This document shows, in pieces, positions 43,081-51,584 of a stretch of DNA of 64,000 nt. Each line of letters begins with the position of its first letter. Positions within the stretch are counted from its first letter, which is position 1. The translations under genes were made by a program, and so were the position numbers. The notes beneath the pieces are model-generated. The model saw only the letters and a list, made by a program, of their open reading frames with translations, was not told where the DNA came from and made no database searches. Location: contig CALARR010000103.1 of assembly GCA_937889015.1 (NCBI GenBank), positions 7,639-71,638 on the forward strand, written 5' to 3'. The stretch is from an uncultured Planctomycetales bacterium. Its GTDB lineage: Bacteria; Planctomycetota; Planctomycetia; Pirellulales; Thermoguttaceae.

Positions 43081-43656
43081 CTATTCCGCCTCTTCGGCTC
43101 GACCGGGCGGGCTGATGCCGAAGTCCTGAATGCTCAGCAGGCTGTAGAACGGCAGGCCCAGCTTGGCGAAGGCCTCGGCGCCCCCTTCCATGCGGTCGAT
43201 CACGGCCAGAATGCCCACAATCTTCAGCCCAAAGGCCTTGGCCCGCTCGATCGCCGCCAGCGACGATCCGCCCGTGGTCACCACGTCTTCCACGATCACG
43301 GCCGTTTGACCGGGCTGGACCGGGCCTTCCAGGTACTGATTGGTGCCGTGCCCTTTGGCTTCCTTGCGCACCATGAACCCCAACAGGGGCGTGCCCCGCA
43401 CCGACGACATCGTCACCGCCGCCGCCGTGATCGGATCCGCCCCAATCGCCATTCCGCCGATCGCATCCGGCTGCCAACCGCTCCGCTCAACCAGATCCAA
43501 GAAGCCTTCGGCAATCAGCCGCGCGCCGTGCGGATCGAGCGTGACCTGCTTGCCGTCCAGGTAGTAGCTGGACCGCTTGCCCGAAACCAGCGTAAAACTG
43601 CCAAACTTCAAGGCCTTGTGGCGAACCAGGGCGATCAGTGCTTCGCGATCGTACAC
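43081..43656 (-). CDS. pyrE: Orotate phosphoribosyltransferase
   Basis: This 191-residue enzyme makes orotidine 5'-monophosphate from orotate and PRPP in pyrimidine synthesis. Visible motifs are FTLVSGKRSSYYLDGKQVTL near the N-terminus, AIGGMAIGADPITAA, VRKEAKGHGTNQ and the PRPP-binding loop VIVEDVVTTGGSS. The GTG at 43656 is preferred because AAGGAG lies 8 bases upstream; the long upstream extension is not like the family. It is 4 bases from the end of cphA (convergent) and is isolated otherwise. Identification is firm. Confidence 0.92.
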   Translation of the reverse strand: MYDREALIALVRHKALKFGSFTLVSGKRSSYYLDGKQVTLDPHGARLIAEGFLDLVERSGWQPDAIGGMAIGADPITAAAVTMSSVRGTPLLGFMVRKEAKGHGTNQYLEGPVQPGQTAVIVEDVVTTGGSSLAAIERAKAFGLKIVGILAVIDRMEGGAEAFAKLGLPFYSLLSIQDFGISPPGRAEEAE

Positions 43657-43898
43657 GGGGGAGACTCCTTGCTCATTGCGGGTCAGGAAGGCGTCGCTGC
43701 CGGCCAGGCGCACACCACGCGCCCATCGCAGGCCCGCCGTGCCATACCTATAAGCTCTGGCAAGGCAAATTGCAACAGGCGCACAAGCCCATTGCCCCCG
43801 CTGTTCCCATCTTCCATACTGTTGACCGGAAACGAGCGACACGCGCCAACCTCCTGAACGCCAGCGTCTCTCCGCAGTCGCACCCACGGAAGTATGCC

Positions 43899-45962
43899 AT
43901 GAAGCGCCTCTTTGCCCTCCTGCTTCTGACCGGAGTCGCCACCACCTCCGCTGCGGATGACCTGCGCCCCCACGAACGCTGGATCTGGACCGAGTTGATC
44001 GGCTTCGACAACCGTCAGCCGGACCTCGGCGCAGACCAATACATCCGGCAGGCGGGCTTTACCCCCACGGCCATCTGCCTCCTGCTGGGCTCGCCCGACT
44101 TCTTTCTTTCCCATGCCGGCATCGACCGCCCACAACCCCTGCCGCCAGAATGCTGCTCGCGCGATGGACATGAATTCAACCGCGAGCGCTCGCGCCAGGT
44201 CTGGACCAACCATCAGCTCCGCAGCCTGGTCCAAAATCTCCGCCGCCACGGTGTCCAGGTCTACGCCTCGACCTTCACCCGCTTCTTCCGCAACCGCTCG
44301 CATCGCGAATGGCTGGCCGACCATCCCGAGGTCTTCCAGGTCTGGCGCACGAAGGGGTTCGCCTGGTCCCTCAATCCCTTGGCCCGCCTCAACGACGGCG
44401 GCTATTTCCAGGACTTCTTCGCGCGCCAGGTCGTGGCCGTGCTGCAGGATTACGGATTCGACGGCTGGCACGGTCCCGACGGCTGGGGCCCACTGAACGG
44501 CCCGATCTACGAGAATTCCTTTTCCGACGACATGGCCGGCCAATTCGCCGCCCACACCCAACTTGAACTGCCGGTGACCGTCACCCAGGTTTGCGCCAAC
44601 GACCTGGAAAAACTGCAGGCTCGCGGCGACTGGATTTGGCAGCACGCGCGCCGCGACTGGATCGACTTCTACGCCGACCGCTGGGCCGGCTTCTGGCGCA
44701 CCATGGCCGGCGCCGCACATCAGGCCGGCAAGAAGGTTGTCATCAACTCGGCCTGGGGCCGAGCCCCCTTCGAGTCGCTCTACCGCTACGGCATCGACTA
44801 CCGCAAGATCGTCGACGCCGGTGTGGACGGGATCATCGTGGAGACGGCCGCAGCCGGCCTGGCCATGGACCCGCGCCTCGGCGGCGGGGACATGCACGAC
44901 CATTTCCTCTCCATGCTCATGCTCATCAAGGCCTACGTGCCCGACGCCAAACTCATCTTCCTGCACAACGTGCACGACGTGGTCGAGCAATGGGACGCCC
45001 TGCGTCACGCCCCGGCCCTGCTGGAACGGGAAATCCACGCCCTGGCCAATGTGTTCTACGCCGACCCGCAGGGGCGATGCCGCCCCTGTGCCGACGGGTT
45101 TGTGGTCTGCCTGGGCGACGCCATCCATCGCGACGAGTGGGCCTGGCTGTGTGACAAATGGAAGTTGGCCTTCTGCGCGCCGCCGCACCGCACCTTGGGA
45201 GCCACCTTGCTCTGGTCCGATGCGGCCCTCCGCAACGAACTCGACGCGTTCATCTCCACGCGTCTCCGTTTCACCGACCGGCTCCTGGCCGAACTGATGG
45301 CCGCCGGCGCGCCCGTCCAGGCCGTGGCCCGCACCAGAGAGCTACAACAACTCTCCGGCCCGTTGCTGGTCCTCAACCCGCAGCTCTTCCCGGCTGCCGA
45401 ACTAGCCGAGGTGCTGGCCTACGATCGTGGGCCGATCATCACCGTGGGCGGCAAATTTCCCAGCATGCCCACCGCGGGCCTGGAGTTCTGCGACGCCGGA
45501 CCAGCTAACCCTGTCTGGTGCGGTGTGTATCGATCGAGCTATCAGGCACAAGTGAACATCGAGCCGTCCCAGGTGCCAGCCGAGGAAGTCGACCCGGCCA
45601 AGGCCTCCGATCCGCGCGGTTATTGGGACGCCCTTCCTGCCCGGCCCGCGTCCCTCGGCTTCCAGCAGGCGTGCGCCGCGGCGATCATTGGCGCTGCAGG
45701 GCGATTCACCGTCACTCAGGACGCAGACCGCGTGAGCCTGATGATCCAGGAACAAGACGACGGCACGCTCCGCATGGCGATCAAGAACAGAACGACCACC
45801 TACGCCAGGCCCCAGGTGGACCTGCTGCGGCCCATCGAGCGCGTCGATGTGCTCACGTCATTCCCCTCCGTGCTAATCCGTCCGGAAGGATCCAAATTCA
45901 CGGTGCGCGTTCCGGGACGGGGCGTGACCGTGCTCGCAGTGAAACTCGCGCCGAAACAGTAG
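43899..45962 (+). CDS. Secreted TIM-barrel-like protein, putative glycoside hydrolase
   Basis: This 687-residue protein has a signal peptide (about 1-19, LFALLLLTGVATTSA) and a large domain resembling TIM-barrel glycoside hydrolases: YASTFTRFFRNRSHREWLAD, RLNDGGYFQDFFARQV, GFDGWHGPDGWGPLN, VVINSAWGR and DGIIVETAA. Acidic residues in DGWHGPDGW and IVETA are catalytic candidates but unproven. The C-terminal about 180 residues (from GPLLVLNPQLF) are a separate beta-rich domain. I cannot assign a family. The ATG at 43899 follows GGAAG. The upstream frame is antisense to the pyrE leader and is rejected. It stands alone. Confidence 0.72.
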   Translation: MKRLFALLLLTGVATTSAADDLRPHERWIWTELIGFDNRQPDLGADQYIRQAGFTPTAICLLLGSPDFFLSHAGIDRPQPLPPECCSRDGHEFNRERSRQVWTNHQLRSLVQNLRRHGVQVYASTFTRFFRNRSHREWLADHPEVFQVWRTKGFAWSLNPLARLNDGGYFQDFFARQVVAVLQDYGFDGWHGPDGWGPLNGPIYENSFSDDMAGQFAAHTQLELPVTVTQVCANDLEKLQARGDWIWQHARRDWIDFYADRWAGFWRTMAGAAHQAGKKVVINSAWGRAPFESLYRYGIDYRKIVDAGVDGIIVETAAAGLAMDPRLGGGDMHDHFLSMLMLIKAYVPDAKLIFLHNVHDVVEQWDALRHAPALLEREIHALANVFYADPQGRCRPCADGFVVCLGDAIHRDEWAWLCDKWKLAFCAPPHRTLGATLLWSDAALRNELDAFISTRLRFTDRLLAELMAAGAPVQAVARTRELQQLSGPLLVLNPQLFPAAELAEVLAYDRGPIITVGGKFPSMPTAGLEFCDAGPANPVWCGVYRSSYQAQVNIEPSQVPAEEVDPAKASDPRGYWDALPARPASLGFQQACAAAIIGAAGRFTVTQDADRVSLMIQEQDDGTLRMAIKNRTTTYARPQVDLLRPIERVDVLTSFPSVLIRPEGSKFTVRVPGRGVTVLAVKLAPKQ

Positions 45963-46047
45963 CGCGACCGCCTTCGGGAAACGCAACGCAATCCCCTCGG
46001 CCGCCGCACGCGGCTACTGAGTTTCTGTCGCCGACAGCCCTTGCCGA

Positions 46048-46079
46048 GTCATCCTGAGCGCAGCGAAGGATCTCGAACC
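46048..46079. repeat. Copy of the TCATCCTGAGCGCAGCGAAGGATCTC unit
   Basis: This is the best-preserved copy of the short repeat also present at 32024, 54061 and 62278. It lies between the TIM-barrel gene and the formate-THF ligase gene. Confidence 0.65.
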
Positions 46080-46165
46080 GGGCGGATGCTTCGCCGCGAT
46101 CAGAACGACAGACCTCCAAGTGGCTTTCCGCGGCAGAAACGGATGATACGCGCGAAGGGCCAAGC

Positions 46166-46236
46166 CGACTGCTGAAAGCCGACTGCTGAAAGCTGACCGC
46201 TGATAGCTGATAGCTGATAGCTGACCGCTGACAGCT
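46166..46236. repeat. Tandem repeat of GCTGAAAGC / GCTGATA units
   Basis: Repeats of GCCGACTGCTGAAA (two copies) followed by GCTGATA (three copies) and GCTGACCGCTGA-like units make a tandem array. It lies directly after the formate-THF ligase stop in transcript direction. Confidence 0.6.
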
Positions 46237-46239
46237 TCC

Positions 46240-47931
46240 TCAAAACAGCCCCACCGTCTCTTCGTTCTCGTTGATGTCGATGAACTCGGCGGCCGGGGTC
46301 TTGGGCAAGCCGGGCATGGTCATGATGTCACCAGTGAGCACGACCACAAAGCCCGCCCCCGCCGAAACCATCACGTCCCGCAACGGCACGTCGAAGTTCT
46401 TCGGCCGCCCCTTCAGCCCCGGATCGGTCGACAGCGAGTACTGTGTCTTGGCCATGCAGATCGGCAAGTGCCCGTAGCCCTCGTCCTGCAGGGCGTGGAA
46501 CTTATCGCGGAGTTTCTTGTCGGCCAGCACGTCGGTGGCCCCGTAGATCTCGCGACAGATGATCCCCACCTTCTGCCACAGCGTGCAGGTGTCCGGATAC
46601 AAGAGCGAGAAATCGGTCTTGGTCTTTTCGACCACCTCCACCACGGCCCGAGCCAGGTCTTCCGCGCCCCTGCCCCCCTCGGCCCAATGCCGGGCACAGA
46701 CGATCTTCACGCTCAAGTAGGCGCACTTATCCTGGATGAAACGGATCTCCTCCTCGGTATCGGTGCTGAAGGAGTTGATCGCCACCACCACCGGCAGCCC
46801 GAACCGGTGAATGTTCTCGATGTGCTTCTTCAGGTTCTCGACCCCCTTGTCCAGGGCTTCGAGATTGGGCTTGTGCAGTTCCTTCAGGTCCACGCCGCCG
46901 TGATGCTTCAGGGCCCGCACCGTGGCCACCAGCACCACCGCGCTGGGCGCGATGCCCGCCTTGCGGCATTTGATGTTCATGAACTTCTCGGCGCCCAGAT
47001 CGGCCCCGAAGCCGGCCTCGGTGACCGTGTACTCCGACAGGCGCATGGCCAGCTTCGTGGCGATCACGCTGTTGCAGCCGTGCGCGATGTTGGCGAACGG
47101 CCCCCCGTGAATGAAGGCCGGGTTGCCCTCCAGCGTCTGCACCAGGTTGGGCTTGATGGCGTCTTTGAGCAGCACGGCCATGGCCCCGTGGCACTTCAGA
47201 TCGGCGGCCGTGACCGGCTTGCGGTCGCGCGTGTAGGCCACCACGATCCGCCCCAGGCGTTCCTTGAGCTGCGTGAGCGACTCCGACAGGCAGAAGATGG
47301 CCATGACTTCCGAGGCCACGGTGATGTCGAACCCCGCCTCGCGCGGCACGGCGTTGTTCACACCCCCCAGCCCCACGATGATGTTCCGCAACGCCCGATC
47401 GTTCATGTCGATCACCCGCTTCCACAAAATCCGCCGCGGGTCGATATTCAGGGTGTTGCTGTGGTGGATATGGTTGTCCAGCACGGCAGCCAGCAGGTTG
47501 TGAGCCAGTTCGATGGCATGGAAGTCGCCGGTGAAGTGCAGGTTGATGTCTTCCATCGGCACCACCTGCGCATAGCCGCCGCCGGCCGCACCACCCTTCA
47601 TGCCGAAACACGGCCCCAGCGAAGGCTCGCGCAGGCAGACGGTGGTCGCCTTCCCAATCCGGTTCAGAGCATCGGCCAGGCCGATGCTGGTCGTGGTCTT
47701 GCCCTCGCCGGCAGGGGTGGGCGTGATGGCCGTCACCAGGATCAGCTTGCCCAGCGGCCGGTCGGCCAACCGGCGATACAGGCCCAACGATACCTTGGCC
47801 TTGTAGCGGCCGTAGTGCTCCAGGTCGTCAGGGCTGATGTTCAGTTTCGCTGCCACCTCGTTGATATGCTGCATCTTCGAGCGGCGCGCGATCTCGATAT
47901 CCGGCGGCAAAGGTCGAACGGCGTCAGGCAT
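46240..47931 (-). CDS. fhs: Formate-tetrahydrofolate ligase
   Basis: This 563-residue enzyme joins formate to tetrahydrofolate with ATP (or makes ATP in reverse), giving 10-formyl-THF in one-carbon metabolism. The P-loop TPTPAGEGKTTTS (about 71-83) and the family stretches LREPSLGPCFGMKGGAAGGG and DMNDRALRNIIVGLGG are present. It is the fourth and last gene of an operon with a corrinoid protein, a fused MetF-MetV reductase and an AcsE-like methyltransferase, with 64 bases before it. The start lacks a strong ribosome binding site, but the N-terminus matches the family length. Identification is firm. Confidence 0.95.
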   Translation of the reverse strand: MPDAVRPLPPDIEIARRSKMQHINEVAAKLNISPDDLEHYGRYKAKVSLGLYRRLADRPLGKLILVTAITPTPAGEGKTTTSIGLADALNRIGKATTVCLREPSLGPCFGMKGGAAGGGYAQVVPMEDINLHFTGDFHAIELAHNLLAAVLDNHIHHSNTLNIDPRRILWKRVIDMNDRALRNIIVGLGGVNNAVPREAGFDITVASEVMAIFCLSESLTQLKERLGRIVVAYTRDRKPVTAADLKCHGAMAVLLKDAIKPNLVQTLEGNPAFIHGGPFANIAHGCNSVIATKLAMRLSEYTVTEAGFGADLGAEKFMNIKCRKAGIAPSAVVLVATVRALKHHGGVDLKELHKPNLEALDKGVENLKKHIENIHRFGLPVVVAINSFSTDTEEEIRFIQDKCAYLSVKIVCARHWAEGGRGAEDLARAVVEVVEKTKTDFSLLYPDTCTLWQKVGIICREIYGATDVLADKKLRDKFHALQDEGYGHLPICMAKTQYSLSTDPGLKGRPKNFDVPLRDVMVSAGAGFVVVLTGDIMTMPGLPKTPAAEFIDINENEETVGLF

Positions 47932-47995
47932 GGTCGTGGTCAGTCGTCAATGGTCAGTGATTCGCGGTTGGTTTCCACAACGTCCCACTTCGCAA

Positions 47996-48859
47996 TCAGC
48001 TATAGAAATCCCGCACGCGCATGATGGGCTCGAAACCGTCCAGTTTCAAGCACTCCTCGATGCACTCCATGGCCGGGTGGTCGGCCGGCAGCAGTTCGTA
48101 CTTGCGCTTCACGGAGCCGATCACCATATCCAGCCCCAGCGGCATGGCCTTGGTCAGGAAGGCGTTCTCCAGCGGCCCCTTGACCGGCGAGCCGTCGGCC
48201 CGCTTCGAAGGCAGCATCACGGTGAAGTTGCTCAGCCCCACCGACATGTGCACCCCGGCCAACTCCGCGTCCGCGTGGATCAGCCGCATGGCCTCGATCA
48301 GCCGCTTGAGGTTCCCTTCGGAGTCACTGCCGATGGGGGCGATGCCCGGATCGATAATGCAGTCGGCGTTGCCCAGCCCCAGGGCCCGGGCCTTGCCCAC
48401 CAGATAGCGCGCCGCGGCGTGCGTCTCGGCCGCGGTGCGGCAGGGTCGCGAACGGCCGTCGATCACCTGTTCCGAGACCAGCAGGATCGGCCGGAACGGC
48501 CGCACCTGCAGCAACGCGAACATCCCTTCGCGCAAAGCGCTGATCGAATTCAGGATCGGCTTCTGCCCCCCGGCCTTCGCCGGATCGTAGGCCTCCAGCG
48601 CGCTGTGCGCCGTCTCCGGGTCCGGCGTGTCGATCGACAACGGCTTGGCCGTCACCGCCTGCACCTTGCGCACCATTTCGGCCATGAATTGCGGGCTGCG
48701 CGGACCGACGTTCACATCGATGTACGCCGCGCCCCCCTGGTCCTGGCTGCGAGCCAGTTCCAGAATGCCGGCCTCATCGCCCGCATCAAACAGCTTCTTG
48801 GTCGAGGGAACCGAGTCGTTGATCGACTCGCCGATAATCGTCAAACCTGCAATCGCCAT
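47996..48859 (-). CDS. Methyl-THF:corrinoid methyltransferase-like protein (AcsE type)
   Basis: This 287-residue protein has the dihydropteroate-synthase-like TIM barrel of methyltetrahydrofolate:corrinoid methyltransferases: LTIIGESINDSVPSTKK, YIDVNVGPRSPQFMAEM, KPLSIDTPDPETAHSALEA, KPILNSISA and MSVGLSNFTVMLPSK. It moves a methyl group between methyl-THF and a corrinoid protein; the corrinoid protein two genes upstream is the obvious partner. No CO dehydrogenase/acetyl-CoA synthase gene is in the window, so the Wood-Ljungdahl carbonyl branch is not shown. The ATG at 48859 is used; the longer frame upstream is antisense-like reading of metF. It is the third gene of the operon. Confidence 0.87.
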   Translation of the reverse strand: MAIAGLTIIGESINDSVPSTKKLFDAGDEAGILELARSQDQGGAAYIDVNVGPRSPQFMAEMVRKVQAVTAKPLSIDTPDPETAHSALEAYDPAKAGGQKPILNSISALREGMFALLQVRPFRPILLVSEQVIDGRSRPCRTAAETHAAARYLVGKARALGLGNADCIIDPGIAPIGSDSEGNLKRLIEAMRLIHADAELAGVHMSVGLSNFTVMLPSKRADGSPVKGPLENAFLTKAMPLGLDMVIGSVKRKYELLPADHPAMECIEECLKLDGFEPIMRVRDFYS

Positions 48860-48939
48860 GGGTAGTGAATCGTGACTAAGGGTGGTTGGGTGGTTAGGAG
48901 GAACGGCGGGGCTTGCCCCGCCCTGCAACGGACAACAGG

Positions 48940-50514
48940 CTACTTCTTCCCCTCTTCCGGCGCGTGGTGGTCGCGGTCCAGATACGTATTGGCCCACGAC
49001 GACGTGTGTTTCAACGCGGCGTTGTAGAACACGATGGGCATTTCCGCCATCCGCTCCGACTCGCCGTAGTACTTCAGCCGCTCGTACACCCGAGCCCAAA
49101 AGCACTCCTTGTCGTCCAGTTCGCACCGCCCGCCGCACGAACCGCCGCACGGCCCGTTGCGCGAACCCTTGGAACAACTGGCCAAGGGGCACAGATAGGC
49201 GCAGTCCGGCAGGCTGCAGTCTCCGCAGTCCTGGCAGGCATAGCCCAGTTGCTTGGCCTGCCGTTCCAGGCCATAGGCCAGGCGGCTCATCCAGCCCGGC
49301 TTGCGGTCCCATCGGGCGAAGAGCCGCGCCAGCAGCCCGTACAGCCCCTTGCCGCGCGTGAACGCCCAGTCGTGCACCTTGCGCGAAACCCGGTAGCTCA
49401 GCGTCACTTCGCGATTCTTGGGCGGATGGCGAATGAAGTGTACGTATTCCGAATTCAGATGCCGCGGATCGCCCAGGCCCGTGTACCTGTCGTGATGGAA
49501 CAGGAAGAACTCGTCCGGTTGCGCGAACTGGATGTCGCGCATGAACTCTTTCCAGTCGTCCGCGGCAAAGCTCTCCGCCAGGTCGATGACCTGCGCAAAC
49601 CCCTCCGGCTTGCTGATTCCGCCCAGATAACCGGCGGCGAACCCCAGCCCCTTGAACACGGCCAACTGCTTGGCGGCCAATTCGTCGAAGAACTTGCGTC
49701 CTTTGTCCGGCCCGGCCGCGTAGCGTTCCACCTCCGCCAACAGCGAATCCGAAACCACGCAGCCCGCCAGCTTGCCGCTGTTGAACAACTTGGCCGCGCC
49801 GCGCGTCAAGCGATACACGTTCCCGATCACCGGCACCTGCAGGCCGCGCGACTCCAGGAACAGCTTCACCTCGTTGAACTTCCGCATGTCGTAGCCGAGC
49901 TGCGGAATGACCCACGTGGCCCCGGCCCGGATCTTGCGCAACAGCTTGAAGTACTGCGGCATCAGTTCGCGCTCGTGGCGTTTGAAGGGCGACACGGCGC
50001 AGCCGATCGAGAACCGGGTGGCCGGCAGCCGCTCCTCCCCGCCGCTGCGGCCGCGGACCTTCAATCCTTCGTTCATCGAGCGCAACAGCGTGACCAACCC
50101 CAGCGAATCGAGGTCGAACACCGGCTCGGCCAGCCCGGCAAACCCGCCCGTGGGATAGTCGCCGGTCAAGGCCAGCAGGTTGTGGAAGCCCTGCGAAGCG
50201 TAGCGCCAGGCGGCCGCTTCCAGGCCGTTGCGGTTCATGTCCTTGCAGGTCAGATGGATCACCACCTGCTGGCGGCGGTCGGCCACGAGCGTCGCCAGCC
50301 AGTCCGGCGGCAGCATCGGCCCCCCGCCCGGATTGTCGGTGATCGAAATCCAGCCGATGCGCGGATCGGCGAGCAGATTCTTGGCAAACGCCGCCAGGCC
50401 GCCCGGAGTCTCGGGCGCCTGAATGCCACGCGTGGAGACGATCTCCGCTCCATAGTAGAAGCGGCCCGATGCGATCATCTCCGCAAAACTGACACCATCT
50501 TTGGCCTGAATCAC
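48940..50514 (-). CDS. Methylene-THF reductase fused to MetV-type Cys-rich domain
   Basis: This 524-residue protein starts with a MetF-like methylene-THF reductase barrel (about 1-310): GAEIVSTRGIQAPETPGGL, WISITDNPGGGPMLPPDW, HLTCKDMNRNGLEAAAWRYA, LLALTGDYPTGG. The C-terminal part (about 400-500) carries a Cys-rich MetV-type segment, CQDCGDCSLPDCAYLCPLAS followed by CSKGSRNGPCGGSCGGRCEL and KECFW, likely to bind a metal or Fe-S centre. In acetogens MetV is a separate subunit; here it is fused, as in some other bacteria. The start is a GTG. The gene follows the corrinoid protein by 30 bases. It probably interconverts methyl-THF and methylene-THF. Confidence 0.88.
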   Translation of the reverse strand: MIQAKDGVSFAEMIASGRFYYGAEIVSTRGIQAPETPGGLAAFAKNLLADPRIGWISITDNPGGGPMLPPDWLATLVADRRQQVVIHLTCKDMNRNGLEAAAWRYASQGFHNLLALTGDYPTGGFAGLAEPVFDLDSLGLVTLLRSMNEGLKVRGRSGGEERLPATRFSIGCAVSPFKRHERELMPQYFKLLRKIRAGATWVIPQLGYDMRKFNEVKLFLESRGLQVPVIGNVYRLTRGAAKLFNSGKLAGCVVSDSLLAEVERYAAGPDKGRKFFDELAAKQLAVFKGLGFAAGYLGGISKPEGFAQVIDLAESFAADDWKEFMRDIQFAQPDEFFLFHHDRYTGLGDPRHLNSEYVHFIRHPPKNREVTLSYRVSRKVHDWAFTRGKGLYGLLARLFARWDRKPGWMSRLAYGLERQAKQLGYACQDCGDCSLPDCAYLCPLASCSKGSRNGPCGGSCGGRCELDDKECFWARVYERLKYYGESERMAEMPIVFYNAALKHTSSWANTYLDRDHHAPEEGKK

Positions 50515-50543
50515 AAGATTGCCGCCGTGGTGGGTTGAAGAAG

Positions 50544-51176
50544 CTATTGAACCAGTTTCCGCGCCAGGGCTACGGCGCTGCTGGCGTTGTCGCTATAGCC
50601 ATCCGCCCCGATCTCATCGGCGAACTGCTGCGTGATCGGCGCGCCGCCGATCATGACCTTGGTCTTGTCGCGCAAGCCGGCCTTCTGCAGCGCGTCGATC
50701 ACCGTGCGCATCATGGTCATGGTCGTCGTCAGCAGGGCCGAGAGGGCCACCACCGTGCCGTCCTTTTCCTTCGCGGCCTCGACGAACTTCTCCGGCGGCA
50801 CGTCGACCCCCAGGTCCACGACTTCGAACCCGCCCCCCTCCAACATCGAGGCCACCAGGTTCTTGCCGATGTCGTGCAGGTCTCCCTGCACCGTGCCGAT
50901 CACCACGCGCCCCGCACGCTCCACGCCTTGCGCAATCAGGTGCGGAGTGATCAGCTCCAAGGCCGTCTTCATGGCACGCGCCGCGATGAGCAACTCGGGC
51001 ACGAAATACTCGTTGCACTCGAAACGCTTGCCCACCTCGTCCATGGCCGGAATCATGTACTTGCTCACGAGCTCGCCGGGATTCGTCTTCCCAGCCAGGG
51101 CCTCCTTGGTCACAGCCTCGGCCTTCTTCGCATTGCCGGTCAGAATCGCATCGTACAACTCTTTCGGATCAGCCAT
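50544..51176 (-). CDS. Corrinoid (B12-binding) methyltransferase-associated protein
   Basis: This 210-residue protein is a methyl carrier of the MtaC/MtbC/MtmC type. A four-helix B12-binding-2 domain (about 1-85) is followed by a Rossmann-like cobalamin domain (about 88-210) with the motif GTVQGDLHDIGKN, whose H101 is the expected cobalt ligand, and ALSALLTTTMTMM. GGGAGGTCTCC precedes the ATG. It is the first gene of the operon with MetF-MetV, an AcsE-like enzyme and formate-THF ligase. Its donor methyltransferase is not adjacent; the UroD-family protein at 60031 is a possible partner but lies 9 kb away. Confidence 0.9.
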   Translation of the reverse strand: MADPKELYDAILTGNAKKAEAVTKEALAGKTNPGELVSKYMIPAMDEVGKRFECNEYFVPELLIAARAMKTALELITPHLIAQGVERAGRVVIGTVQGDLHDIGKNLVASMLEGGGFEVVDLGVDVPPEKFVEAAKEKDGTVVALSALLTTTMTMMRTVIDALQKAGLRDKTKVMIGGAPITQQFADEIGADGYSDNASSAVALARKLVQ

Positions 51177-51584
51177 GGAGACCTCCCAATCGCTATTGCT
51201 GGTTCACCTTGGAAGAATGTGCCGCATCGTGGTTCAACCGAACGGAGAGCGACACGTTCGTCGCCAAACGCGCAGAACGGTCGCCCCTGGCGTCCGGAAA
51301 TCGCCTCAGCGACTCCGGCTGCCACTCGGCTGAACGGTTACCCTGTAGTGTATTGGCAGGGGCATTGGGTGGCAAACCCACCGGCCCCCGGTCCGCAGGA
51401 AGTCGCCCCCCCAAGCGGAGCCGTTCATCGTACACCCTGACTGCCCTGTCCACCAGTCCCCCGCACGCCGCAATGCGCCTTCTTCCAGCCTTGCAGTCGG
51501 CGCCGGCAGTCGAACATCGCACCTCTCTCTCGGGTGACGATGAAGCCATCTTCCGTTCCAGATCGCTTTGGCGGCCAGGAGAGA
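51177..51584. other. Intergenic region between the C1 operon and the sulfatase gene
   Basis: I see no convincing gene in these 408 bases. A small hairpin GGGTGGCAAACCCACC lies near 51369-51384. The promoter of the corrinoid operon must lie here on the minus strand, but no clear box pair was found. Confidence 0.35.
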
